64,000 nucleotides of DNA, from NCBI GenBank assembly GCA_037178975.1, contig JASJZH010000006.1, positions 7,936,001 through 8,000,000 on the forward strand, read 5' to 3'. Source of the DNA: Oscheius tipulae (lineage: Eukaryota > Nematoda > Chromadorea > Rhabditida > Rhabditidae). This document shows positions 34,451 to 47,990 of the stretch, in pieces. Each line of letters begins with the position of its first letter. The first letter of the stretch is position 1. The translations under genes and the position numbers were made by a program. Under the pieces are notes generated by a model. That model worked only from the letters and a program-made list of their open reading frames with translations, had not been told where the DNA came from and did no database searches.

Positions 34451-37400
34451 CTAGTACTGAGGGCCCTGATATTGATTCTGATGGCCATATTGTGGTTGCT
34501 GCTGTTGTGGGTGCATCATCCTGAAAACAATGTATTGCCTTCAAAATTTATAGATGTACCTTTGCTCGTTCATATACTGCGGATGTTGATTGTATTGAGA
34601 CTGCATCTGTGGTGGCATTCCCTGGTTCGGAGGCATTCCCGGTCCTGGACCCATTTGCCCGGCCATCTGAGACTGCATCGGTCCTCCCATATTGGTCATC
34701 ATCTGTCCTTGACTTGGCATTCGTTGCATTCCAGGACCAGGTTGTTGCATTCCGCCGGAAGGGTAGCCTTGTTGGCTCATCGATGGACCTGAAATTGAGG
34801 GTCAACCCAAAAACTTGAAGGTACAGGTTGGCTATCAGCTATAGAGCATCATTGCTTTCAATTTTTCTTCAATTTCAGCTCTACCTCTGTGTCTTTTTTA
34901 ACATCCCACGTGTCTAAACCAGCTTGTTCATAGTTTCAAGTTTTGTTGTGTGCAACTGGTCAGTCTAACAACTTTTTGCAGTTACACTTCTTTTATCAGT
35001 TTTTTCTTTCCAAAGATAGCCCATTTTGTCTACTACATCTGGAATGAGCTTCACGAGCTACTAAAATCACGAATAAATGCTTTGTTCGGTCTGCATCACA
35101 AAAATAATGAAGATAGCTTACCATAGTTTCCAGATTGTGGTCCCATTTGCCCAGACTGATAACCCTGAGAAGAGTATCCTCCACTCATCTGGGACGGATA
35201 GGATCCAGACATAGGTCCACTCATCTGCTGAGGACCACCCCCCATCTGATTTGGTGCACCCTGCATCTGAGAATGACCTCCCATCTGTTGCATCGGCGGT
35301 TGAGCAGGCAGTCCTCTGTTTGGCATGTTTTGAGGCATCGAACCTGGAGCAGAATTTGAACAAGAAACTGAAGTTACTACCATGCGACATGCCATGCTGG
35401 GGAGCCATTCCCGTGCCCATGTAGGTTGGAGTTGTTTCTTGGGGTCTCTGAGCCATCGACCTGAAAATATTGTTTCTAAACAAACTTTGTAAAAGCTTAC
35501 ATGTGAGATTGCATTGGTTGTTGGTTTGGCATTCCCATTTGATGTTGTGATTGAGATATTGACGTTCCCATGTTTCCTTGACCAGTCATTACCATGTGTC
35601 CCTGCTGACCGGCCATTCCTCCACGCATCTCTGCCATACCACCTTGTTGAGACATGCCCTGGCCGATCATATGTCCGGATCCCGAACCCATTTGTTCCAT
35701 CCTCATCTGTTGCATTTGCGCTTGTGTCATATTTGGCCGACCCTGCTGTTGCATCTGCCCCTGGTGTTGGGGTTGCTGTCCTCCCATGGTGTAGCCTGGA
35801 GGAGGATTTCCTCCGTGCTGCATTCCAGCATGAGCAGGAGCTGCCATCCCATGTGCTGGTAGTCTCTCCGGTATTCCTTGACCGGGCATTTCATGGGCCT
35901 GGCTGCCACCCATTCCGTGGGTCATCTGGCTCTGAGGAGGTGGACCACGTTGCGGTGGCATCTGCTGTCCGGGACCCATGTTGCCCATGCCTCCTTGATG
36001 TTGCATGCTCATGACGCGAGGCATATCTTGCACAGCACCAGGACCTCCTTGGTGACCACCCTAGAATCAAAGTTATAGAAAAGCATATTCTTACCATGTT
36101 TTGTTGCATTCCGGGTCTTGTCATTTGCTGACTTGGTGGTTCTCCCATGCCAGATTGAGGCATATTATGCTCGCTCATTTCGGGAGCTCTCTGTCCTGGT
36201 CCAGCCATTCCAGATTGCCCCATGTTCTGAGGCGGAATCCTCTGTTGTCCGATACCTGGTCCCATCTCTCTTCCAACTATTCCTCCTGGTCCCATGTTCG
36301 ATCCCTGAGGCATTCCAGAAGATGGCATATTCTGCCCGGGTATTCCGTGGGGCTGTCCTTGCCCATAGCCAGGCTGCTGTTGTCCTGGTGGCACTCCCGG
36401 TCCAGATATTCCAGGTTTCTGATCCTGCATACGCGGTGCCATCATCGACGGCTGCATAGGAGCTGGCTGGTTAGCATATCCACCCCCAGGTTGCAGTTGA
36501 CCTGCTGCAAGCATTTGTTTCGTGTCCATGCTCGACACTCTGGGCATCGGATTAGCTCCTCCGGGCATCTGTTGTGGTTGCTGCCTCTGCTGTTGAGCCA
36601 TCATAGACGAACGATCCTGTTGAGACAGCATTGCTCCTCGATCTGAAACTCGTACTTTAGTAATGTGTACAAATGAAAAAATTACCCATGGTAGTTCCTG
36701 GATGCTGAGATGGACCACGATAGGGCATATTTTGCATGTTGCCCGGTTGCATCATCTGCTGGCCTTGATTAGGATTAGCAGTTTGCTGAGACGGCATGTG
36801 CTGATGAGGATTTTGCTGCTGCTGCTGCTGAATCGACTGGCCCTGCTGCAATGACATCGAAGACAAAGAATGTTGCGACATTGAGCTATGTTGTGACTGT
36901 TGCTGCTGCTGCTGTGCTGCCACAGACTGATGCTGTCCCTGCAAAGGATGATGCTGTTGCGTCATTCCACGATGTACTCCCGGATTAGGTTGAGGTATTT
37001 GAGGCTGAGTCGGAAGTTGAGAACTCATATGCTGATTTGATTGCATCTGTGACTGTTGAGCTGGATGCTGTTGCTGACTTGGGTGTTGTTGCGTGGGATG
37101 CGTCGTCATTGAGGGATGAGCTTGCGGAGGAGGTAATTGACTCGGTTGAGACGCGCTCATTCCAGGATTCATAGAAGACTGCAGATGTGACGGCATATGA
37201 TGTTGCTGTTGCTGAGATGGATGCATCTGCTGTTCCCGTTGCATCTGAGCATGATGTTGGGCTTGCTGATGCGAAGGAGGCTGAGCAGTTGGCATTTGAG
37301 GGAGTTGCGGCATTTGTGATTGAGTAGGTGGACCTAAACACGGATTTAGTTTGGTATCTTCTATCTATTACCTTGAGAAGGAATAGAAGGTCGAGATTGC

Positions 37401-40400
37401 ATTGAAGGCTGCTGTACTTGAGGATGAGGTTGGGCAGGACCACTAGCATAGCTTGAAGCAGACGAAGGTATTATAGGAGATTCTAAAAACTGTGACTACA
37501 TCCATAAAATGGCCGAACGTACCCTGAATCGGTGGCTTAAACTCTTTGTGCTCATGAATCGGTGGCTTGTAATCCTGTTGAGGTGCAGTCGTAGACATAG
37601 GTTGTGGCTGTCCTGTTGGAATTCCTGAATGGTTAGAGATGAAACGCAGAATCCAAGTCCAAGACAAGACTTTTAGACATATAAATCTCATGCCGACAAA
37701 GACACAAAAAGAAAGTAAGCATGGCATGCATCACAATGTCCAAAAGTGGCACAAGACGATCACAACACTGACTTGTTCGATTCATACCCGGAGTACCTTC
37801 ATGGTTCTCAAGTTGTTGTCGTTTCAAAATGCCATCACGCAAACGCTCTCTTGTTTTTTCATGGGCATCTGCAGTCGCTCTCGTGTTGCTCAGACTCGAG
37901 ACATTCGAAGAAGCAAGCTGTGATTAGAATTCTTATCTGCACAATCTACAACTTACGGATCCTGGCTGTGAATTCAAAGCAGGAGGAGGTTGAGTACTGT
38001 GCCCAGGATTCTGAGGGAACGTGGCGACAGGAGTTGGATTCTGAGGTCCTGGCCAAGAGGGAGTATACTGAGGAGGTGGAGGAGGCTGAATAGGCGGTTG
38101 CACAGGAGGAGTTTCCGTCTTGGCAACACTTCCCTGAATCAGATTGTGCTTGGAAAGCAGATAACTCTTACTCGTCTTCCGCGTTTCTCTTGCGGTCCCT
38201 TCGAATCTCGACTGACTCTCTTCTTTCTTCGTCCGGCCATCGGAGATGGCTCATCGGAGCCATTAGCACTGCTCGCTGAAATTGGGTGAAGCAGAGAGTT
38301 AGGGAGACAGAAACTATTAATTACAACTTACGTCTTCCTCCAGTCGGAGTCAAGGTCTCTGTCGCAATTTGTCCGACGGCTGCTGGCGTAGGAGTGGTTG
38401 AATCAGCTCGCTCAATAACCTCCTTCTTCGGAGTGAACAACTTCTCCACTACTGGCGATGTCAACGGAGATTCCTTGTCATCCGGTCTAAGAGGACTCTT
38501 TAAGAGTTTGGGTGAGTCTGTTGTGGAAGTCACTGAAGTTTCCGCTGTGGTTGTGGTTGTTGTAGTGGTCGTTGTCGTGGTGGTCGTTGTCGAGCCTGAT
38601 GCTGTAACCGCAGGAGTTTCAGTCACTTCGATAGCTGGCGGCGCCAAAAATATGTCAACTTGGCCATTCACAATGTTTGTTCCGTTCTCAAGCCACATCA
38701 TCGGTGGTCGAGCGAAATCATGAGGATGAGTATGGAGCACCACTTTGGCAAGCCAGTGTTGAACTGGAACAGGATTGTCTTCCGCTCTTACTGCCTGAAA
38801 GAGTGAGGTTAAAACTTTATCATATCTGGTTTACCTGGAACATGTTGAATTTCCAAGACTGCCTCTGTGCTTCATTGTTCGGAATAAAGCCAGAGACAAA
38901 GTCGTTGACAGTCACTTTCCACTTGGCAGGATCGTATCCGACCGGCTGAAGAGCAGCACATGCACTCTTAGTTCCTCCAACTGGCACATTAGCAATCGCT
39001 TGCATTTTCAGCGGCTGAAAGGGTTATTGAAAATAAACTGTTAACTGCCTACCTTTGACGATTTTGGTGTATCAACATGCATTCCTTGTCGCTCCATCAG
39101 TACAATCTCCTTGAATGGCTTAGGAATGGGCAAGAACTTGAAGACATTCCGTGTCTCTCCAGATATCCGGAGGTCGTTGATTTCTCTCTGGAAAGCAAAC
39201 TTTTCTGCTTTTCTGGCTTTTCTGGTACTCTGATTTTCTTGATAGCCCCAGCAAAGACTACCCATTTGTAGTATTTCTCTCCGTACTCTCCCTCTCCAAG
39301 ATTCTTGCTCTCAACTTCAGTGATTCCCCACATCATCAGGGTAGAAAGCATGTCGTAGACGGTCTCGAACAATTTTCTAAAGTTTTACTTTAATTGAAGC
39401 TAACAACCTCTACCTTTCACTCTCGAAGGAAACCACTCCATAGATCATCAGCTGGAAGAGGAGGAGAGACCATTGCTCGCAGTTGGTCTTGACACAGAGC
39501 TGCTCAAAAAGTCTTCCGATCAGATTTAACCGAAGTAGAATTCCTTCTCGTTCACTCGCGTAACCAACGTTCAAAAATATTTTTCTCCTTGGCAACTAAA
39601 TTGGATTCACAAAACAAAATCAGGAAACTACCTTATGCTTCCACTGCCTGACATACGCTGACAGATTCCTGTATTGGGAGCTGATCAGCTTGTTCCTTGC
39701 ATCATTGTCACTTGGCTGCGAGCTCTTCATACAGATTGAAATCATATTCACGTAGGCTTGTTGTCGGATTAGCCAACTGAAATGTCCATGTTGATAAAAA
39801 CCTCTTCGTCCTACTTTGTTCGGATCCTCTCTGGACTTGAATCCAAGTTGGTATCCAAAATTTTTGATGCTTCCAGGAGAACCCGGCCGCAGACGGAAGA
39901 TGACGTCTTTTGTGATTTTGGATTGTACGAAGGCTTCGGACACATTTGCACCAGAGGAGCCACGAGCCAGTACTTGGTGATGTGGCGGAGACGGAACTTT
40001 TCGTCTGACTAAAGATAGAGTGAAATAGAGATTGTAAGTGAGAACTTACAACAGCCTGTGGTAGGTGTGTCTCAGCAGTGTAGGCAAAATTGAAAAGATC
40101 TCTGCAACTCTTGCCAATTTCGCTGAATAGCGGATCAGTGTGACTGGAATGCGGTTTTCCGCTGGTCTAAAAATGTACTGTTAGAGAAGACAAAAAATTG
40201 TCTACCTCTTTGATCATGAGCATGAGATCGAAGAGAGTAGCTCGGAAATTCCAGAGATTCAGATTTGCCAACAGCTTGTCAATAAGATTCTTTTTTGTTC
40301 CAATCTGTGTCGTGAGTTCGACAAGAACTTTTCGTTCTGTCTTTCTGCGAAGACCCATTCGGAGAAGTTGCTGGCCCTAGAGTGGATATATTTGAAAAAA

Positions 40401-43400
40401 TTATGAAGCCTTACCAGCCCATTAAGCTTCAGCCTGTCCTGTAAAAAGTAAGCCATGTCCTTTGTCGTAACAAGTTCGTGCATCCTCATTGTAACCCAGT
40501 CTTGCTCGCAGATGATCGTCATTGCCGATGACAGAATCACAGGGAAGTACTGTGCTGTGAAACCGTGGTTCACCAAGACTTCGGGCAAGTAAATGTTTGT
40601 AGTCAGGCCTCGAGAGGAACGACACAGAATGTCTTGGAGCACGGACATGTTGAAAAGTAGGTCGAAGAGCACCCGTTTCATGTCAGTCCAATGGAACAAT
40701 CGAAGAACTTTTTCGTCGGCTGTCTCCGGAAGGAGCTTGGTTCTGACTTTGTTGCCAGTGTAGTGGGGAGACACTAAAGTAAGCCGTAAATTTGTAACTT
40801 AGTAACTCACTGATATAAGGTTCATCCGATGCACAACAGACAGCAGACAAGATTTGAAGTGCTAGAGCACAACTGGCTTCAGCCGCATTCGATTGCCGTG
40901 CCTCGTTCCAATAGTTCCCCTTTGCCAAGTTTTGAATAGAATAGGTCATGAGCTCCTGTACCATTCTGTTAATCGGGAAAGCCATCTTTCCGGCTAACAG
41001 CATGATGAAAGTTACCAGAGGATAGTGGTGCTCACAGTTTGTGACCTAAATCCAAAATATTGAAGCCGGAAATTGCAGAGTCTCACATCGACCTCGTCCA
41101 AAAGCTCATGGTAGTTGAGCTGAGCGTGGGTTTGTCCCTTGGTGCAAAGAGCCTTGATTGCCGCGAGCCATTCGTCAGCCATTGATGGGACTTGAGCTGA
41201 GATGTTTCCACAGAAGACTGACAAATCAGCTAGACGATCGTAATCCCTCTCGCATTTCTGTAATTTAATATATCGTCAGGAATTTTGAAAGTTCTAATAA
41301 GATGAAGAACAAAGCTCACTATTGCAGCGAAGAGAGCATTGGTCACAAAAGAGTAGCGGTTCGCAGGTATTCTGAACGACGGAAGTCTCTTCTTGTACTT
41401 GTGATACGAGTAGTAACGCCTAAATTGAGTTTGTAAGTATCACTCAAATCAGTTACAATTCTTGAGAGGTGGCATCAAAGACATCCATACAGAACAATGC
41501 GTTGTAACCGCTGTATCCCATGACATAACCGGCTCGCTGATTTAAGAATGCCTCGAAGTCGCTGCTGTCACCGTAAATCCGGCATCCGTCCGTCAAACCA
41601 GCAGCCAGGAGGTACTTCTTGGAGTAGTTGACAAATGCAGCGATGGTTTTGCCCCAACAAGTCCTTGGGAAGTCTTGAGCTCGGAGCATTCTCTCCACAA
41701 GGGCATAGAACCTATAACAAGTCATATTTGAACGGTTGGTCAAGTCGTCTCTTTAACTTGCTTAAAGAAGTAGAGACATACAAGTTAGTAATATGAGGTC
41801 CTCTTCCAGAATGCAAGTAGAACTGCCAGTGTTTACTGAGATAGGAAACCAGGACATATCCCATCTGACAGGACATCGTTCCCGGAATCAGGTCAGCAGC
41901 TAGAGAACGAACCACCTTTTCCACCATGGGTAGCATTGGCAGGAGCTAAAACCAGGTTGGAACTTGGACCAAAAAGATCTTACAGTCTCGCAAAGCTCGA
42001 ATATACCAAAGATGTAACGAGAGTCTTCTAACATGCTGCAAAGAATGTCCAGTCCGTCGGCTGTAGGAATTTGAAGGGATTCACCAGTTATGAAGTCTTG
42101 GACCATATCGACAAAGGATTCGATGCACCAGCCGCAGATTATTACTTGATCATAGTAGGTCTGGGTCCTAAACACCAAATAATAGCAAAAAATTAGAGGC
42201 TTACTTGTAGAAAGACAAGGTTTCTTGAACCTTCTGAGCAGTATACCGTTTTGGGCACCAGAACTGTTCCATTTCGCTGATAAATTTCAAGTAGATCTTC
42301 CTCTCCCAGATGCTATTGACTTGGAAGGCAATCTTTTTGAGTTCTTCTCGGTGCTTCATAGCTGCGTCACCAGGTCCATGAATGATCATGTCTCTCTGGT
42401 TCACCTCATCGCGATACATTTCATTTTGAGGCAAAGGAACCTTAGCAAATGTTTTGTAAAACTTTTAAGCAGATCTTACCTGTAGAAGAATCAAATGCTT
42501 GTATGGAATATTCGGTTTGTCGATTAGGGCATGTTTGTCTTTCTTCTTCTTGTGACGTATGGCCAGATGCTTGTCTTTTCGGATGTTTGGCAAGGTGTTG
42601 TGATTCCTCTTGTTAGCCCATCGCTGAAAGTGGTTTGTTATTCTACAAATCTTCTCAACAAAAATGTGTAAAAGCCGTACGAGTCTTTCAAGAAACCTTC
42701 CGCTTGTTTACTAAAGTGTATTCTTCCCGAGCAATGTCCTGCGTACACGCATCTTGCAAAATTGTAGCTCTTGAAAATTGTAGCTACGATTTTTAAAAGT
42801 ATGTAAAGTCGGAAATGGTAACTTTTTATCCAAAACATGGGGGAAATATTACAGAAGGAGACGGGAAGATATACCCCGTCTAGATAAGATCTCTTTAGTG
42901 TCTTAGAAAGATTTTTTGAGAAGTAAAACTTACATCTGGGTTAGCTAAGCATTTATCCAGTTCATAAGCTGGCTTCTTCATTTTCTTGAACCAAGAATAC
43001 ACGGGAAAGTTGAAGTCATGTTCACTTTGCTTGATCATATTCTTCACAAAGGCATCATGATTAAAGAGACCAATCCGAATAAATTCCGAGTACAGACTAA
43101 TGATATTTCCGAACTCCACACTTAATTTTGCCTTTTTCATCTAAAAACATACATTGACAGGATGGGAGGAAAACACACCGAAGGACCTTCAGTCCAGAAG
43201 AAGTCGTAAAGAATTTCCTGGATGTGGAAGCTTGCAATAAAGTAGGGAGTTCCTCTTTTTAAGGCAGCATATTGGAACAGTTTGGCAATGATACACTGTC
43301 TCCAGCTTCCTTCTCTCTCCTCGGTGATTGCCCAAGACAGAATCAGTCTCATTCTGTAAAAGCATTGGTAAAAAAAAAGAAGGAAAATCTCCTACCTCAA

Positions 43401-46032
43401 GCAAAAGTCGATGATGGCAGTGTCCGGACTGAAATTGAATAAGGCATCATGCAGCTTTGGGATAAGATCAGGATCGAAAACTCTTGCAGCGTCCAGTATT
43501 CCAATCACATCCAGACATTTTCGAATTTTCTTAGCTATAAACATTGCATTTCTAAGCTTTTTTCCTCGTCCTTACAGTAAAGATCCAGCTTTTTATGACC
43601 GACTGCCCATTTGTTCTCAACAGCTTCACTTCTTCTGACAATCTCGTCGTGCTTCATTCGGACAAAACGCATCCAGCGATCGTTTTCTGAAAAAAAAGCG
43701 CTGTTAAAAGGCTAAATATGACAAATTGCCGGGTCCTGGCGGAAGGGGTAGCTCGAAGACTGGACAAGGAAGAAGATCTAGAGGTGAGCCACAGAACTGG
43801 GTAATCATGTACGGGATGCTCTTCTTTCTCTCCGGCTGAAAGTTTTGGTTTATTCGAATAAGAGGTAGTAGTTACCATGAAGCCGTTCCAGATCAATGAG
43901 CCGGGATTTTCAACAACAATATATTGAAGCATTGCAGACAAAATATGGATGTTCTTTTTCAAAGCACGACATTCAGCCAGTTTGTGGAAGATGTTGATGT
44001 AAACATCTTGAGGAGGGAGCTGTACTGGCTTTACAGGCTCCTTCTTCTTCTCTTCCTCTTCGTCAGCCTCCTCTTTAGTTTCACCCTCTTTTCCCTCATC
44101 CGGCTCCTCTTTTTTGATCAGCTCCGGTGGAGGCGGAGACGGAGTTGGTGGTGGAGGTAGAGGCGGAGGAGTTGGTACTCTCTGGGGCTTTAGGAACTCT
44201 TCCTCGTCGTAAAATGACTTGAACTCGAGTTGCATCCTTCTCAACTTCATTGCCAGCATCTGGGCACATCTTCTGGCCATCAAGTTATTATAGCAGACAT
44301 ACTTCAGGAACTGGGCGAAGAACAGGAGGAAGATTCTGAAAGAGTACGTAAGTCTCGTCAGACCTTCTTAGAAAGTGCCTCACCCTACTTTTTTTCAGTC
44401 TCTCGTTTGACTGTCATCGAAATGATGATGTTTAATACGTTTCACATAGTTTGCTTAGGATTTAAAATAAAAAAAAAAGTTTGAATTTTCAACACTCCTA
44501 CCTGCGAACGTTATTTGCGGACCACGGTACACGAAATTCTAAACAGTCCGGTTTCACCTAAATGGCAAGAGCCTAGAAAGTGTGTCCCTTCAATGGTTTT
44601 ATCTTTTTTTTCCACATATTCGTCTAGTTGGTTTTCTCGCCATTTTACACTAACTTTGAGGTGATATTTCAAACGAAAACAGCTTTTTTTTCAAAGTGTA
44701 TTGCCCGCAGGGGAAGAAAACAAATTATATTCCTACCTGAGATGAGACGGCTTTTCCGGTAGATTCATCAGATCTCTGTATTTTGCCTTGTCATGCGGAT
44801 GACGATGTTTTTTCTGCAGGTAAAATTTACAAAACAGATCGATCAGCTCGTTTATAAACTCTTGCTTGTCCACAATACTGTCCTATAAGCCGTTTTCATT
44901 AAAAATGTTTCAAATTCCCTACATCAAAGGCTCGTCGTGCCAGCTGAGTCACATATTGCCACTTTTCCTTGTAGATCGTGGAAGCGGTCAGGTCTTCCAG
45001 TGCCCACATTTTCCGCAGTAAATCCTGGATCGCGTAGTGAAAAGCATATCGGAAGACTGAAAAAGGTCAAACTTTAAAGTAAGCTCATTTTCCAACCTTT
45101 CACGGTAGTTGAATTGTAGAGCCCGTATTGTTGCAACAGCCATATCGCTCGATGTGGCGGGACTCTGTAAATGCCGACATGGAATGCTAATCATGAGAAT
45201 GAGACTTACTTAAAGTCCGTCAGGTATTCGATTACCTCTTCCTTCGAGCGGAATTGTGTATACGGAATCCGTTTGGTGAGTTGCGGAAACGGTTTTCCTC
45301 TGGCCAGATCGGAGAAGAAGGCACATTTGTCTTTGATCTTGTTCCCCGATGACTGAAAACAGGTGGACTTATCAATTGTATGCAGAAATTGTGAGACTGT
45401 AGTGGTAAAATTTTGATGTTAAATAGATCTGTAGGAATTATACAAAGATCAAGTTCTACAACGCTTTTCAAAAGGACATTCCGTAGATTACTTTTGAACG
45501 AGTCCTCAAGAAATAAACAGTGTAAGGGGGAGACTTACCGGCTGTGCTGGAGTATTCATAAGTTCCTTCAAGGCCTTCTTTTTCTCCTTGTCTAGCGTAG
45601 CATTGATGTCAAGCTTGCGGTTGAGAGACTAAAATAAGCATTATAATAAACTTAGTCTCATAAAGTGTACCCATTGTATCAAGTTGGCTGCTTTCTTGCG
45701 AACATCATCCAATTTTCCGAGCTTTGCCTCCCTTCCATGAAAAACTAGAGAGTCATGTTCGAACCCTGTTGTAGGAAACTAAAAGCAAGTCTTTAGTTCA
45801 ACTAATAGAGAAAACGCTACCAAATAACCACGGACAATCCGCTGTGTCGAGAGATTGTCCTCCTCATTTCGAACATCTTGGGGGTAGACATCCGCTGGAC
45901 CAAGTCCTGCAAAATATCAAAGTTTCTTTGAAAATATATTAAAAACTCACTGTGTGGCTTGTTCCTCCGGACCGACTTTTTGTCTACAGTGGTCTGGAAC
46001 CATGTAATAACGCTTGACTTGGTAGTGGTCAT
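34451..46032 (-). CDS. MED12: Mediator complex subunit 12
   Basis: MED12 activates CDK8/cyclin C in the Mediator kinase module, a regulator of RNA polymerase II (known of the family). The start ATG at 46032 lies 19 bases after CACTTTCAG; the stop is TAG 34451-34453. Many exons keep frame across short introns. Conserved blocks in order: LGPADVYPQD (about 45900); FSDLARGKPFPQLTKRIPYT and SKEEVIEYL (about 45240-45350); the LCEWAV-domain region LILSWAITEEREGSWRQCII (about 43330); NRYSFVTNALF (about 41340); DEWLAAIKALCTKG (about 41165). Further on are LLANLNLWNFRATLFDLMLM (about 40240), LFETVYDMLSTLMMWGI (about 39350) and FLPIPKPFKEIVLMERQG (about 39120). The C-terminal 4 kb encodes a tail very rich in Gln, Met, Pro and Gly, as in MED12 of other animals, ending HQNQYQGPQY. 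A run of 15 threonines lies at 38547-38591, and a Pro-rich acidic insert near 44020-44200. The nematode name is dpy-22. Confidence 0.93.
38547..38591 (-). repeat. poly-threonine tract in MED12
   Basis: Fifteen consecutive ACN codons on the minus strand, read with mixed third bases, so the repeat is kept at protein level and not only as a simple DNA repeat. It lies in the disordered stretch between the conserved core and the Gln/Met-rich tail. Confidence 0.85.
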
Positions 46033-47990
46033 GTCATCAGGGCATCTGAAAGTGTTTGGTTGAATGCATAATGGGGGAAAGATTTTTAAGGTGAGAAACT
46101 CAATCCTATGAAAACTATACGGTTAATAAGGATCTAAACAGACACCGACACCTGCCATCTTGTGGAAAGAAATGATGCGTGGGAGATTCTCACGAGAGTG
46201 CGCGAAGTAACTAAACGTATTGCTGTATTCTCTTTTTTTCTTGCACCTTCTGCTATTGTAAAACGGTAAAAATAAAGGAAACTATTGAAAGATAGTCTCG
46301 AATATTGAAAGATAGACTCGTTAAAGGTTGCCATGCTGTGTTTTCTGGGAAAACGATATTTCCGTGGGAACTTTTTTCTGCTATCTAAAAAGTTATAGTA
46401 AAGAAAGGCAAGAACGCAGCTTGATGAGTTAAATGCAAACTTTTAAACCAGTTACATCCTTTGAAATGCTTTGCAGCCTTGAAAAGTCAATTTTTACACG
46501 TGGCTATAAAACGAAACTATCCCAAACTTTGGATGGAAGTGGTTTTGCTATATTTTTTGCGGCAAAAACCTTGGAAAAGGATAACAAAATCACTCTATCC
46601 AAGAGTCTGACTCTTGGCGTCTTCTTTGCAGTCCTAAGTCTCAAACTAAGCCTAAAACGAGTAGAAAACAGTTGAAAATCAAGCCTTCCAGAAAAAGAGA
46701 AGAAACGTGCCGACGCACTTCCTAACGCATTAAGCGTGGGAATCCCCCTAAACGAAATTCGCGCTCCGGGATGAATCAATAGCCAGGAGTTTGACTGCGG
46801 GTCTTTCACTCAAGAAACTGGGTCAACCAGTCCTCAAAGTTACTCCAAATTACGGGATGAGTAAAAAGTTTCAACTCCTTTTGGGGGTAAAACGTTTAGC
46901 CGAAGCTCTGTTGTTCAGCGGATGTGTGCCTGATGCATCACTCGCGCGACCGGCGGCACATAAGGAAAGGTCAGACTCACCCAGGAATATCTCGAGTCGG
47001 CTGCTGGGTCATGTGTCCACGAGCCGTATGCATACTGTTCACATTCAGTTTTGTAGAGGTCGGAAATCAGTTGGTGGCGGGTGCAATGTCACAACTGATA
47101 AAGATTATGTTCGGAAAATATGTTCGGGGAGAAAGTGGAACACAGGAGAAGATCGAGAGCGAGGCATGAAAAGCGATAGAATGATGCTCGAGCACTAACA
47201 TTGTCTTGGTAACATCAGTATTTTTTCGGAGCGAGCAGATTAGCGCAGGGAATAGCACAAACAGCCAATATTTTTTCAATGTTTCTCGTTTCTGGCACTC
47301 CATTGATTGCTGTCCTGCTTACTTATAGCTAGTGTCTACTCAAGAAGTACAGCTTTTCCGAGAAACATCTGACTTTCTTAGGCAATACCGAGTAGTTCAA
47401 CCTTAAAGTTTTCTTAGAGTAGAAAGTTTTATGGAAAATTAGTTAAAAAGCAAAGGATGAATCTAAACTCTGCATAGCTCGCAGAAAATAATCCTGTAAA
47501 TGGAGCAGCTGCCTAGTTCTGCTCATAAACGCCGACAAAGAAGTTCAGTTATTGAATTGGCGGTCACTTGAAAGACATTTTTTTTTTTGAAATTAGCCCT
47601 AAAATCGATACTTTGAAAAAACCGGCGAGAAGCGGAGGATCGACCTATCTCTCAGAGTAATTAGGCGTGGTTTTTATCATGCCCTCGACGGGAAAAGGAA
47701 GACGGCCTTCTATTGAATTCGACGTAGAGGGAAGCTCAATTATTAATATTTTCAACAGGGTACATTGAACGCATTTGCTCCCCTCAGGCTCGCTCAATTA
47801 GATCAGCAGATGATAATGCTTTCATTGCAACAAATAGAATACCCATATCAGTGTCAAATGGGGGTGTGAACATTTTGTCAAAGAGGGAAAACGAATTTTT
47901 TTAGGTAAGAAACAGCGGTTTGTCAACACGCCCGGCGAAGAGTGATGAGGGTGCAGAAATGCGATTCGCGAGGTCTCTTTTGGCTGAAAA
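46033..47990. other. intergenic, no gene recognised
   Basis: Nearly 2 kb between two minus-strand genes. A short tandem duplication of about 21 bases (TTGAAAGATAGTCTCG and its near copy) lies near 46285-46322. Open frames here are short and lack splicing support. Confidence 0.5.
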
